DNA of 64,000 nt from Thauera sedimentorum (lineage in GTDB: Bacteria > Pseudomonadota > Gammaproteobacteria > Burkholderiales > Rhodocyclaceae). A program made the translations under genes and the position numbers. The DNA is taken from contig NZ_JACTAH010000001.1 of NCBI RefSeq assembly GCF_014489115.1, positions 806,001 to 870,000 on the forward strand. Direction: 5' to 3'. Under the pieces are notes generated by a model, which was not told the origin of the DNA, did not search any database, and was given only the letters and a program-made list of their open reading frames with translations. Of the stretch, positions 19,186 through 29,384 are shown piece by piece. Each line of letters starts with the position of its first letter. Position 1 is the stretch's first letter.

Positions 19186-20430
19186 ATGCAGACCCAGCTT
19201 GCCGACTTCATTCGCGACACCGCCGAGGGACGCGAGGCCGACGAGATCCTGCGCAAGTGCGTGCATTGCGGCTTCTGCACCGCTACCTGCCCGACCTACC
19301 AGCTGCTCGGCGACGAACTCGACGGCCCGCGCGGGCGCATCTACCTGATCAAGCAGGTGCTCGAAGGCCAGCCGGTCACCGAGAAGACCCGTCTGCACCT
19401 CGACCGCTGCCTGACCTGCCGCTCCTGCGAATCCACCTGTCCGTCCGGCGTGCACTACAGCCGCCTGGCCGACATCGGCCGCCATGTGGTCGAGGCCCGC
19501 GTTCCGCGCCGTGGCACCGATCGTGTGGTGCGCTGGGCGCTGCGCGAGTTCGTGCCGCGCACCCAGCTCTTTGGCATGGCAATGAAGGCCGGGCGCATGG
19601 TGCGCGGCCTGCTGCCCGAAACCCTGCGCGCCAAGGTGCCGCTCGCGCGCCCGGCCGGCCCCTGGCCGCGCCCGCGCCACGAGCGCCGCATGCTGGCGCT
19701 GGCCGGCTGTGCGCAGCCCGCGATGGCGCCGTCGATCAACGCCGCCACGGCGCGCGTGCTCGACACCCTGGGCATCTCGCTGGTCGAGCAGGCCGGCGCC
19801 GGCTGCTGCGGCGCGGTGCGCTTCCACCTCAACGACCAGGACGGCGGACGGGCCGACGCGCGGCGCAACATCGACGCATGGTGGCCGCTGGTCGAGCGTG
19901 GCGAGATCGAGGCCATCGTCATGACCGCCTCGGGCTGCGGCGTGCAGGTCAAGGACTATGGCCACATGCTGCAGGGCGATCCGGTCTATGCCGATCGTGC
20001 GCGGCGCATCAGCGAACTCACCGTCGATGTGAGCGCTGTGGTGGCGGCCGAGGCCGACCGCCTGAGCGCGCTGCTCAAGGGGCGGCGCAACGAGGTGGTC
20101 AAGGTGGCCTGGCATGCGCCGTGCACCCTGCAGCACGGGCTGAAGATCCGCGGTGTGGTCGAAGGCCTGCTGGTCACTGCCGGCTTCGAGCTGGTGCCGG
20201 TGCGCGACGCCCATCTGTGCTGTGGCTCGGCTGGCACCTACTCGCTGCTGCAGCCGGAGCTGTCCACGCAGCTGCGCGACAACAAGCTGGCTGCATTGTC
20301 CGAGGGGGGCGCGACCCTGATCGCTTCGGCGAACATCGGCTGCATCTCGCATCTGCAGGGTGGCACCGAGCTGCCGATACGCCATTGGATCGAGCTGGTG
20401 GACGCCCGTCTCAACGGGTTTGCGATCTGA
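19186..20430 (+). CDS. glcF: Glycolate oxidase iron-sulfur subunit GlcF
   Basis: A 414-aa iron-sulfur subunit that passes electrons from GlcDE to the quinone pool. Two 4Fe-4S sites lie near the N-terminus: CVHCGFCTATCPTY (about residues 24-37) and CLTCRSCESTCPSGV (about 75-89). Two CCG domains follow, with GAGCCGAVRFHL and LCCGSAGTYSLL. ATG 19186 is the first start after the glcE stop and gives the normal length. It is the last gene of the operon. Confidence 0.95.
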   Translation: MQTQLADFIRDTAEGREADEILRKCVHCGFCTATCPTYQLLGDELDGPRGRIYLIKQVLEGQPVTEKTRLHLDRCLTCRSCESTCPSGVHYSRLADIGRHVVEARVPRRGTDRVVRWALREFVPRTQLFGMAMKAGRMVRGLLPETLRAKVPLARPAGPWPRPRHERRMLALAGCAQPAMAPSINAATARVLDTLGISLVEQAGAGCCGAVRFHLNDQDGGRADARRNIDAWWPLVERGEIEAIVMTASGCGVQVKDYGHMLQGDPVYADRARRISELTVDVSAVVAAEADRLSALLKGRRNEVVKVAWHAPCTLQHGLKIRGVVEGLLVTAGFELVPVRDAHLCCGSAGTYSLLQPELSTQLRDNKLAALSEGGATLIASANIGCISHLQGGTELPIRHWIELVDARLNGFAI

Positions 20431-20487
20431 TAGCGCTTTAGTCGTAATCTGGCGGGGCGTCGCGGGCATGATTCGGCCTGCTTGAGC

Positions 20488-20509
20488 GAGCGTGACATTT
20501 GTCACGCTC
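20488..20509. promoter_or_regulatory. Inverted repeat with TGACA-N2-TGTCA core
   Basis: GAGCGTGACA is followed after two bases by its exact complement TGTCACGCTC, in the gap between glcF and the PP2C gene. There is no T-run after it, so it looks more like an operator than a terminator. The binding protein is unknown. Confidence 0.4.
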
Positions 20510-20603
20510 CGGGGCTTCATTCGCCGAATCCGCCCGCCTGCAGACGCCCCAGTTCGGGGCGTCGTTGCTATGATTGGCGACGTTCACCATCGGGCTCCGA
20601 TCA

Positions 20604-21395
20604 ATGCCGCTCACCATAGAAACCTGCGTAGCCCGACACACCGGAGACCGCAAGGAACAGCAGGACCGCGTGGCGCTTTTCGCCCATCCGAGGATGTCCG
20701 GAACGATGCTGGCAGTGCTTGCCGACGGCATGGGCGGCCACTCGGGCGGCGCCATGGCGGCCGAGCAGGTCTTGCTCAAGGCCAAGCAGAATTTCGAGGC
20801 CTATGCTCCGCGCTCGGAAACGCCGGAGCACCTGCTCGCCAGCGTGGTGAATGAGGCGCACCTGGTGATCAAGCTCACCCGCTTCACCAGCGAGCAGGAC
20901 CCGCACAGCACCGCGGTGGTGTTCATGCTGCAGCCCGGGCGCGCCGACTGGGCGCATTGCGGTGACTCCCGGCTATATCACTTTCGCGGTAGTCAACTGG
21001 TTTCCCGGACACAGGATCACTCCCTGGTCGGCGAGATGCTGCGCAGCGGCAAGATCGACGAGGAGGCCGCACTCAAGCATCCCCAGCGCAACGTGCTGCT
21101 GTCCTGCCTGGGCAGCGAGCGCGAACCCAGGATAGGACATGGAAATCAGGCGCCGCTGATGGCCGGGGATAGCTTCCTGCTGTGCTCGGATGGCCTGTGG
21201 GGTTATTTTTCCGACGCGGAACTGGGTGCCGCAGTGGCCGGCATGCCCCCGCGTGAGGCAGCCCAGAAGCTGATTTCCCAAGCACGCGAGCGTGCGGGCG
21301 GCTACGGTGACAACATCACCGTGGCGATCGTCAGGCTGGTGGAGGCACCGGCGCGCAACGGCAACGGCAACGGAAACGGTGCCGTCCGACGCTGA
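20604..21395 (+). CDS. PP2C-family serine/threonine phosphatase
   Basis: A 263-aa PPM/PP2C phosphatase. The metal-binding and catalytic motifs are present: RKEQQDR near the N-terminus (ExxD position replaced by Q-Q-D), VLADGMGGHSGG, HCGDSRLYHFR, LCSDGLWGY and GYGDNITVAIV. The final 15 residues are an Asn-Gly repeat (NGNGNGNG) followed by basic residues. Standalone PP2C proteins of this type often counter a Hanks-type kinase or belong to type VI secretion or stress pathways; no kinase is encoded next to it. I chose ATG 20604 (MPLTIETCVARHTGDR) as the family-like start. Confidence 0.88.
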   Translation: MPLTIETCVARHTGDRKEQQDRVALFAHPRMSGTMLAVLADGMGGHSGGAMAAEQVLLKAKQNFEAYAPRSETPEHLLASVVNEAHLVIKLTRFTSEQDPHSTAVVFMLQPGRADWAHCGDSRLYHFRGSQLVSRTQDHSLVGEMLRSGKIDEEAALKHPQRNVLLSCLGSEREPRIGHGNQAPLMAGDSFLLCSDGLWGYFSDAELGAAVAGMPPREAAQKLISQARERAGGYGDNITVAIVRLVEAPARNGNGNGNGAVRR

Positions 21396-21421
21396 CGAAG
21401 CGCTGCGGCGGGTATGAGTGG

Positions 21422-21449
21422 TTGCGCATATCATTAATATCAGTAATAT
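21422..21449 (+). promoter_or_regulatory. Candidate sigma-70 promoter for the pnt operon
   Basis: TTGCGC at 21422-21427, a 16-bp AT-rich spacer and TAATAT at 21444-21449. Transcription would begin about 100 bases before the pntAA ATG. The spacer region carries three ATATC/TAATATC-like repeats that could bind a regulator. Confidence 0.5.
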
Positions 21450-21553
21450 CTGATGAGCGCCGCGTGCACCGGGACGGTGTGCGAGAGGGAGACATAACAA
21501 AAGGCAGGGACGGCGCGCATCCTTTCACACCCATCGACAGGGAGGAACGCCTC

Positions 21554-22678
21554 ATGCCTCTGATTCTCGGAGTGCCTGCGGAAACCATGCCCGGCGAACG
21601 ACGCTTGTCGGTCGTCCCGGACGTGGTGAAAAAATACCAGGGGCTCGGCGCACAAGTGCTGATGCAGTCCGGTGCCGGCGTGCCGGCGCATTATCGCGAC
21701 GAGGCCTTTGCCGGCGTCGAGTTCGCTGCCGACGCCCCGGCGCTGTACGCCGCGGCCGACGTGCTGCTCTGTGTGCAGCCGCCCACCGCCGAACAGATCG
21801 GCGCGATGAAACCGGGCAGCGTGCTGCTCGGCATGCTGCAGCCGTGGGGCGACGCCGATCGCGCGAAGCTGCTGATGGACAAGCAGATCACCGCCTTCGC
21901 GCTGGAACTGCTGCCGCGCATCACCCGCTCGCAATCGATGGACGCGCTGTCCAGCCAGGCCGCGGTGGCCGGCTACGAATGCGCGCTGATCGCCGCCGAC
22001 CACAGCCCCAAGTTCTTCCCCATGCTGACCTACGCCGCCGGCACCATCCGCCCGGCCAAGGTGCTGGTGATCGGCGCCGGGGTGGCCGGCCTGCAGGCGA
22101 TTGCCACCGCGCGGCGCATCGGCGCCATGGTCGAAGCCTACGACGTGCGCCCCGAAACCCGCGAGCAGGTCGAATCGCTCGGCGCCAAGTTCGTCGACAC
22201 CGGCGTGTCGGCCGCGGGCAGCGGCGGCTATGCGCGCGAACTCACCGACGAGGAACGCGCCCAGCAGACCGAACGCCTCGCCAAGGCGGTGGGCCAGTGC
22301 GACGCGCTGATCACCACCGCGGCGATTCCCGGCAAGCGCGCGCCCAAGATCATCAGCGCCGACATGATCCGCCGCATGAAACCCGGCGCGGTGGTGGTGG
22401 ACATGGCCGCCGAGACCGGCGGCAACGTCGAGGGCACGGTGCCCGGCGAGAAAACCTGGATCGACGACGTGCTGGTGATCGGCCCCATGCACATCGCCAG
22501 CCGCATGCCGGTACATGCCTCCGAGATGTACGCCAAGAACCTCTTCAACTTCATCTCACCCTTCATCAAGGACGGGGCGCTTGCGCTCGACTGGGAGGAC
22601 GAGGTGATGGCCGGCTGCTGCCTCACCCATGCGGGTGAGCTGCGCCATGCCGGCGTGAAGCAGGTTCTGGGACTTTGA
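21554..22678 (+). CDS. pntAA: NAD(P) transhydrogenase subunit alpha part 1 (domain I)
   Basis: A 374-aa NAD(H)-binding subunit of proton-translocating transhydrogenase, which makes NADPH from NADH using the proton gradient. It starts MPLILGVPAETMPGERRLSVVP. The NAD site is VLVIGAGVAGLQAIATARRIGAMVEAYDVRPE, and the RPE loop and AAIPGKRAPKIIS are family landmarks. A strong SD (AGGGAGGAA) precedes ATG 21554, which I prefer to upstream in-frame starts. The alpha subunit is split into AA and AB, as in Rhodospirillum-type enzymes. Confidence 0.96.
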   Translation: MPLILGVPAETMPGERRLSVVPDVVKKYQGLGAQVLMQSGAGVPAHYRDEAFAGVEFAADAPALYAAADVLLCVQPPTAEQIGAMKPGSVLLGMLQPWGDADRAKLLMDKQITAFALELLPRITRSQSMDALSSQAAVAGYECALIAADHSPKFFPMLTYAAGTIRPAKVLVIGAGVAGLQAIATARRIGAMVEAYDVRPETREQVESLGAKFVDTGVSAAGSGGYARELTDEERAQQTERLAKAVGQCDALITTAAIPGKRAPKIISADMIRRMKPGAVVVDMAAETGGNVEGTVPGEKTWIDDVLVIGPMHIASRMPVHASEMYAKNLFNFISPFIKDGALALDWEDEVMAGCCLTHAGELRHAGVKQVLGL

Positions 22679-22692
22679 CCGGGGAGGCACAC

Positions 22693-22995
22693 ATGGACGG
22701 CATTACCGCTTTGTATATTTTCATGCTGGCCGCGTTCACCGGTTACGAGGTGATCTCGCGCGTGCCGGTGATCCTGCATACGCCGCTGATGAGCGGCTCC
22801 AACTTCGTGCATGGCGTCGTGCTGGTCGGCGCCATGGTCGTGCTCGGCCACGCCGATCCGGAGGATCCGCTGCAGCTGGCGATCGGCTTCGTCGCGGTCT
22901 TCCTCGGGGCGGCCAACGCGGCCGGTGGCTACGTGGTCACCGAGCGCATGCTGGCGATGTTCAACAAGGGTGACAAGAAGAAGGAGGGCGCCTAA
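22693..22995 (+). CDS. pntAB: NAD(P) transhydrogenase subunit alpha part 2 (PntAB)
   Basis: A 100-aa membrane part of the split alpha subunit. It has three to four helices with the family sequences LYIFMLAAFTGYEVISRVP, LMSGSNFVHGVVLVGAMVVLG and FLGAANAAGGYVVTERML, then a lysine-rich C-terminus. ATG 22693 lies 14 bases after the pntAA stop with GGGGAGG as SD. pntB starts immediately after its TAA. Confidence 0.95.
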   Translation: MDGITALYIFMLAAFTGYEVISRVPVILHTPLMSGSNFVHGVVLVGAMVVLGHADPEDPLQLAIGFVAVFLGAANAAGGYVVTERMLAMFNKGDKKKEGA

Positions 22996-24375
22996 ATGTT
23001 GAACGGATTCATTCAATTCTCGTACTTCGTCGTGGCGGTGGTGTTCATCCTCGGCCTCAAGGCGATGAGCTCGCCGGTGACCGCGCGCAAGGGCATCGTC
23101 TGGGCCGGCTGGGCGATGGTCGCGGCCACCCTGGTCACGCTGCAGACGCCGGGCATGCAGAACTACGGCCTGATGATCCTTGCCATCGTGCTCGGCGGGG
23201 CGCTGGCCTGGTGGTCGGGCAAGGCGGTCAAGATGACCGACATGCCGCAGATGGTCGCCATCTACAACGGCATGGGTGGCGGAGCGGCGGCGGCGATCGC
23301 GGCGCTGGAGTTCGCGCGCGGCGAGGTGCACGGCACGGTAGTGGCCACGCTCGCGGTGCTGGGCGCGCTGATCGGTTCGGTGGCGTTCTCCGGCTCCTGT
23401 GTGGCCTTCGCCAAGCTGCAGGGCATCATGAAGAAGGCCTTCCGTCTGCCGCAGCAGAACAAGGTGAACATCGCCCTGGCCGCGGTCACCGCGCTGCTTG
23501 GCTTGGCGATCATCGCCTCCGACACCCCGTCGGGTTCGCTGATCGTGCTGTTCTTCGTGCTCGCGCTGGTGCTCGGTGTGATCCTCACCAGCCCGATCGG
23601 CGGCGCCGACATGCCGGTGGTGATCTCGCTCTTGAACGCCTTCACCGGCCTGGCGGTGGGCTTCGAAGGCTATGTGCTGGGCAATCCGGCGCTGATCGTC
23701 GCGGGCATCGTCGTCGGTGCCTCGGGTACGCTGCTCACCCAGCTGATGGCCAAGGCCATGAACCGGCCGATCTCCAACGTCATCTTCACCCCGCTCACCG
23801 GTGCTGCCGCGGGCGGCGAGGGTCAGGAGATCGAGGGCACGATGAAGGAGTTCTCGGCGCTCGATGCCGCCTCGGTGATGCGCTACGCGAGCAAGGTCAT
23901 CATCGTGCCGGGCTACGGCATGGCGGTGGCCGGCGCCCAGCACAAGGTGTGGGAGATGGCGCAGTTGCTCGAAGAGGGCGGGGTGGAGGTGGCCTTCGCC
24001 ATCCACCCGGTAGCCGGACGCATGCCGGGGCACATGAACGTGCTGTTGGCGGAAGCCGGGGTGCCCTACGACAAGATCTTCGATCTCGAGGAGATCAACG
24101 CCGACTTCCCGCAGGCCGACGTGGCGCTGGTGATCGGCGCCAACGACGTGGTGAACCCGGTGGCGCGCACCGACAAGAGCAGCCCGATCTACGGCATGCC
24201 CATCCTCAACGTGGACATGGCGCAGAACGTCATCGTCGTGAAGCGCGGCAAGGGTGCGGGCTACTCGGGCATCGAGAACGCGCTGTTCTACAAGGACAAC
24301 TGCCGCATGCTGTACGGCAGCGCGCAGCAGGCGATTGCCGAGGTGATCACCCACGTGAAGGCGCTGGAAGCCTGA
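22996..24375 (+). CDS. pntB: NAD(P) transhydrogenase subunit beta
   Basis: A 459-aa beta subunit. The N-terminal 260 residues hold about nine helices of domain II (for example MVAIYNGMGGGAAAAIAALE and SPIGGADMPVVISLLNAFTG). The C-terminal 190 residues are the NADP-binding domain III, with IIVPGYGMAVAGAQHKVWEM, HPVAGRMPGHMNVLLAEAGVP and VIGANDVVNPVART. The ATG abuts the pntAB stop codon. It completes a three-gene operon. Confidence 0.97.
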   Translation: MLNGFIQFSYFVVAVVFILGLKAMSSPVTARKGIVWAGWAMVAATLVTLQTPGMQNYGLMILAIVLGGALAWWSGKAVKMTDMPQMVAIYNGMGGGAAAAIAALEFARGEVHGTVVATLAVLGALIGSVAFSGSCVAFAKLQGIMKKAFRLPQQNKVNIALAAVTALLGLAIIASDTPSGSLIVLFFVLALVLGVILTSPIGGADMPVVISLLNAFTGLAVGFEGYVLGNPALIVAGIVVGASGTLLTQLMAKAMNRPISNVIFTPLTGAAAGGEGQEIEGTMKEFSALDAASVMRYASKVIIVPGYGMAVAGAQHKVWEMAQLLEEGGVEVAFAIHPVAGRMPGHMNVLLAEAGVPYDKIFDLEEINADFPQADVALVIGANDVVNPVARTDKSSPIYGMPILNVDMAQNVIVVKRGKGAGYSGIENALFYKDNCRMLYGSAQQAIAEVITHVKALEA

Positions 24376-24383
24376 CGCGTGCC

Positions 24384-24415
24384 GGCGCGCGGCGTCCCTC
24401 GTGGCGTCGCGCGCC
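24384..24415 (+). terminator. GC-rich hairpin after pntB
   Basis: GGCGCGCGGCG pairs with CGTCGCGCGCC (one G-U) around a 10-base loop, 9 bp after the pntB stop. There is no T-run, so it may stabilise the 3' end or act with Rho rather than terminate by itself. Confidence 0.45.
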
Positions 24416-24482
24416 GTTCAAGCTCGGTGGGGAAACTGCCGTAAGAACGGGGGCTGCCACTTTGCCGCGCTGACGATCTGCC

Positions 24483-24836
24483 ATGACCCCAAACCGTATC
24501 GTTTCCTGCCTGATCTGCCTGCTGCTCGCCGGTGCGGTGCAGGCGCAGCAGGCGCCGCCTGCCGCCGCACCGCCTGTGGCGAACACGGCGCCGGCGGGTG
24601 CCGATGGCGAGGAAGCCGGGGACCAGGACGACCGGGCCTGGCGCGATACCAGCGCGTATCCCTTCGGCGCGCTGGCCGATACCGCCTTGCGCCTGGAACT
24701 CGTGGCGAAGGCCATGCAGTTGCGGGACTACTGCGCCGACCGGCGTGTGCAGGACGAATTCGTGCGCGAGCGGCTGCGGCGTTTCTCGGCCCTGTCAGGT
24801 CGGCCGGAGGACTGCCGGAGTCTGCTGGACTATTGA
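24483..24836 (+). CDS. Small secreted protein of unknown function
   Basis: A 117-aa protein with a signal peptide (MTPNRIVSCLICLLLAGAVQAQ), then a 40-residue Ala/Pro-rich linker and an alpha-helical C-terminal domain of about 60 residues. Three cysteines lie in the mature part (YCADR, and DC near the end), which could form a disulfide in the periplasm. I do not recognise a family. It is 107 bp after pntB, beyond the hairpin, and may be transcribed separately. A REP-like repeat follows it. Confidence 0.65.
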   Translation: MTPNRIVSCLICLLLAGAVQAQQAPPAAAPPVANTAPAGADGEEAGDQDDRAWRDTSAYPFGALADTALRLELVAKAMQLRDYCADRRVQDEFVRERLRRFSALSGRPEDCRSLLDY

Positions 24837-24856
24837 CACGGCCTCCGGCCAGATCC

Positions 24857-24931
24857 CGTAGGAGCGGGCTTGCCCGCGAGCATGGCGGAGCTTCCGCCAA
24901 GGGCCGCATCGCGGCCGGGGCCGCTCCTACG
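24857..24931. repeat. REP-like palindromic repeat, copy 4 (variant)
   Basis: The left arm reads GTAGGAGCGGGCTTGCCCGC, a variant of the common form, and the right arm CGCGGCCGGGGCCGCTCCTAC. It sits between convergent genes. The right arm carries the stop codon (24927-24929) of the minus-strand PAS-GGDEF-EAL gene. Confidence 0.85.
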
Positions 24932-27737
24932 AAGCGGTGCCGCGGTCGGCCACGTAGGCGGCGAACTCTTCCGCACCCATCGGCCGGCCGAACAGCGGGC
25001 CTTGCTGAAGATGGCAGTCCAGCGCGCACAGGAAGGCCTGCTGCGCCTCGCCCTCGACCCCGCGGGCGAACACTTCCAGCCCCAGTATGCCGGCCATGCT
25101 GGTCATGGCTTCGACCACCGCTTCGGCCTCCTCGCGCACGCCGACGTCGCGCACCAGCGCAGGGTCGAGCTTGATGGCGCGCAGCGGATAGCGCTTCAGG
25201 CGCGGGATGGAGCTCAGCCCGCGACCGAAATCGTCGATCGCCAGTCGCACACCCAATGCGGCAAGCTTCTCCAGCGTGCCGAGGATGCGGCTGTGCTCTT
25301 CCTTCAGCACGATCTCGTCGATGTCCAGTTCCAGCCTGTCGGCCGCAAGCCCGGAAGCCTGCAGCGCCATCGCCACACGTTCGGCCAGGTCGCCTTGCAT
25401 GATCTGCTCGATGGCGACGTTGATCGTCAGCAGGGGCGGGTGCTCGCCGTCCGCGGGCCAGCGGGCGGCGTGGCGGCAGGCAGCGTGCAGCACCCAGTCG
25501 CCGAGCTCGGCGAGGATGCCGCCGTCGCGCGCGGTGCCGAGAAAACGGCGGAAGGGAATCAGTCCGAGGTCCGGGTGCCGCCAGCGCAGCAGCGCCTCAC
25601 CGCCGCGCAGGCTGCCGTCGCGGCCGTCCACCAGCGGCTGGAAGTGCACTTCCAACTGTTCGCGCTCCACCGCGTGGCGCAGGTTGATCTCGAAGGCGGT
25701 GCGTTCGATCTGGGCGCCGTCCATCTCGTCGGCGTAGTACTGGTAGTTGTTGCCGCCCAGCTGACGGGCATGGGCAAGCGCCGCTTCCGCGTGGCGGGCG
25801 AGCACGTTCAGTTCGCTGCCGTTGTCGGGGAAAACCGCGATGCCGATGCTCGCGCCCAGTCTGATCTGGCGATCCTCGGCCTCGAACGGACGGCCGAGCG
25901 CGGCGAGGATCGCTTCGGCGCTGCGCCCGAACTCGCTGGTCAGGTTGGCGTCCGGCAGCAGCGCGAGGAAGGTGTCGCTGCGTTCGCGTGCCACGGTGGT
26001 GCCCCGCGGTACCGCCATCTGCAGGCGGCGGGCGATCTGTTGCAGGATGTCGTCGCCGATGTTGTCGCCGAACTCGCGGTTGACCGTCTTGAAACTGTCG
26101 AGATCGATGCGCATCAGGCCGACGCTGCGGTGGGTGTCGCGCGCGCGTTCGGTGGCCTCGATGAAACGGCGTTCGAACAGCCGCCGGTTGGGCAGGCCGG
26201 TGAGGATGTCGTGGGTGGCGACATAGTCGGCACGCGACTCGGCCTGGCGCCGTGCGGAGAGATCCGAGAACACGCCGATGTAGTGCAGCACCTCGCCGCG
26301 CGCATTGCGTACCGCGGTGACGCTCAGCCACTCGGGATAGGTTTCGCCGTTCTTGCGCCGGTTCCAGATCTCGCCCTGCCACTGGCCGGTGCTCGCCAGT
26401 TCGCGCCACAGCGTCTCGGCGAAATTCCTGTCAGGGCGGTCGGCCCCCAGCATCGCCGGATCCTGCCCGCGGACGTCGTCGAGGGTATAGCCGGTGATCT
26501 CGGTGAAGGCCTTGTTCACGGCGAGGATGCGGTTGGCGGCATCGCTTACCAGGATGGCCTGGTTGGCGGCGTCGAGCACATCCAGCGGAATGCGCAGGCT
26601 TGCGCCGAACAGCGGGGCGTCGGGCAGGTCGTGAGTCAGCACGACCGTGTGCGGCGCCTGGGGCAGTTCGAGCGGATAGCACAGCACGTCGGCGCGGAAG
26701 TCGCGGCCGTCGCGGGTGCGCAAGTGCCATTCGCCGCTGTCCGGGGATGCTCCGGCGTGATCTTCGGCAGCACGCAGATCGGCCACGGTGAGGCCGGCCA
26801 TCTCCGCCTCGCTGTAGCCGTAGAGGCCGGCAGCCGCAGCGTTGGCCGCGAGAATGCGCAGTTCCGTGCCCTGACACAGCAGGGTCGGCAGGGGACTGTC
26901 GGCGAACACGCGCCTGAAGACCTCGGCCGAGGCCCGCGGCACCGGCGCCGCGTCCCGTCTCGCGGCCGCTTGCTGAGGGGCGGAAGAGTGCGCGGCGATG
27001 GCGGCGACCGGCGGCAGGATCAGCAGGCGCCAGTCGGGTTTGGGGCCGGGCAGTACGCGTGCGGTGAGTGCCGGGCCGGCAGGCGGCTGCAAGGTGGCCA
27101 GCGGCGCGGCGTCGGCCGCGGGCCAGTCGACCTGCACGCAGTCTTCGAGCGGATGGCCGACCAGCGCGGCGCGCTCGACGGTGAGGGTGCGCAGCGCGGC
27201 GGCGTTGGCGGCGGCGACATATCCGCCATCGTCGATGACCAGCACGGGCTGTTCGAGGGCTGCGGCAAGGCGCGGCCACAGGGTGTCCTTGCCGCTGTCC
27301 TCGCCGGCTGCTTCGGCATAGCCTTCGGCCGCCAGGTCGGGGCTGAGGATCAGCGCGTGGATGCCGGGGCGGATGCGCGCGGCGGCGATGAACTTGAGGT
27401 CGCGGGTGCCGGCGGGCGTGGCGACCTGCAGGCTGCCGCGCATCTCGCCCTGGATGAACAGGCGGGCGCGTGCGGTGAGGAAAGCGCGCTCGGAGGGGAA
27501 GATATCGGAGAGCGGCTGGCCGGCGAGCTGGCGGTAGTCGCGCCCGAGCAGGCGGCAGGCGGCGCTGTTGACCTCGAGGATGACCTCGTCGCCAGTGATG
27601 ATCAGGCCCTCGTCGAGCAGTTCGAGCAGGGCCAGGTACAAGCCTGTCTCCGCGCCTTCCGAGAAGTCGGGCACGAAGGGCTCGTCGGGGTTTTCATCGC
27701 CCCCGGGGCGACGGGCTGTGTTCATCGAAGCGGACAT
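24927..27737 (-). CDS. PAS-GGDEF-EAL protein with degenerate catalytic motifs
   Basis: About 936 aa from the start at 27737 (MSASMNTARR). Three PAS-like regions precede the enzymatic part, at about 45-145, 185-290 and 330-560, the last being a PAS/PAC repeat with ILVSDAANRILAVNKAFTEI and IGVFSDLSARRQAE. The GGDEF-like domain begins HDILTGLPNRRLFERRF, but the signature at about 585-589 reads RSDTF instead of GGDEF. The EAL-like domain keeps the Glu of EALLRW (about 713) and DDFG, but AEGVE is ARGVE (about 892), losing a catalytic Glu. It is therefore probably a c-di-GMP receptor or scaffold. There are no membrane helices. It is downstream of the rhlE-like gene, and a REP-like repeat overlaps its 3' end. 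Confidence 0.85.
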   Translation of the reverse strand: MSASMNTARRPGGDENPDEPFVPDFSEGAETGLYLALLELLDEGLIITGDEVILEVNSAACRLLGRDYRQLAGQPLSDIFPSERAFLTARARLFIQGEMRGSLQVATPAGTRDLKFIAAARIRPGIHALILSPDLAAEGYAEAAGEDSGKDTLWPRLAAALEQPVLVIDDGGYVAAANAAALRTLTVERAALVGHPLEDCVQVDWPAADAAPLATLQPPAGPALTARVLPGPKPDWRLLILPPVAAIAAHSSAPQQAAARRDAAPVPRASAEVFRRVFADSPLPTLLCQGTELRILAANAAAAGLYGYSEAEMAGLTVADLRAAEDHAGASPDSGEWHLRTRDGRDFRADVLCYPLELPQAPHTVVLTHDLPDAPLFGASLRIPLDVLDAANQAILVSDAANRILAVNKAFTEITGYTLDDVRGQDPAMLGADRPDRNFAETLWRELASTGQWQGEIWNRRKNGETYPEWLSVTAVRNARGEVLHYIGVFSDLSARRQAESRADYVATHDILTGLPNRRLFERRFIEATERARDTHRSVGLMRIDLDSFKTVNREFGDNIGDDILQQIARRLQMAVPRGTTVARERSDTFLALLPDANLTSEFGRSAEAILAALGRPFEAEDRQIRLGASIGIAVFPDNGSELNVLARHAEAALAHARQLGGNNYQYYADEMDGAQIERTAFEINLRHAVEREQLEVHFQPLVDGRDGSLRGGEALLRWRHPDLGLIPFRRFLGTARDGGILAELGDWVLHAACRHAARWPADGEHPPLLTINVAIEQIMQGDLAERVAMALQASGLAADRLELDIDEIVLKEEHSRILGTLEKLAALGVRLAIDDFGRGLSSIPRLKRYPLRAIKLDPALVRDVGVREEAEAVVEAMTSMAGILGLEVFARGVEGEAQQAFLCALDCHLQQGPLFGRPMGAEEFAAYVADRGTAS

Positions 27738-27825
27738 TTCCAGGTCGTCGGACGTCTTAACGGCTGAGGTCCACGATACTTGAAGCCGCTCCGCCGATAG
27801 GCGGGAAAAGGCGGGGCCGAAGGCC

Positions 27826-29274
<1,449 letters not shown>

Positions 29275-29384
29275 GGGCGCCTTTCTGGTTCCGGGGCCAC
29301 GGGGGCCGGAAGCGTTTGAAAACCCGGGATTATACACCTTGCGTGAGTCGCGGCCGGTTGCAGCTTCCGTGCGTGACCGGCGGG

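Noticed and set aside
22228..24354. A 708-codon open frame antisense to pntAA-pntB
   Set aside because: It covers three genes with clear family matches, its protein is His/Arg/Asp-rich low complexity, and no start signal was found.
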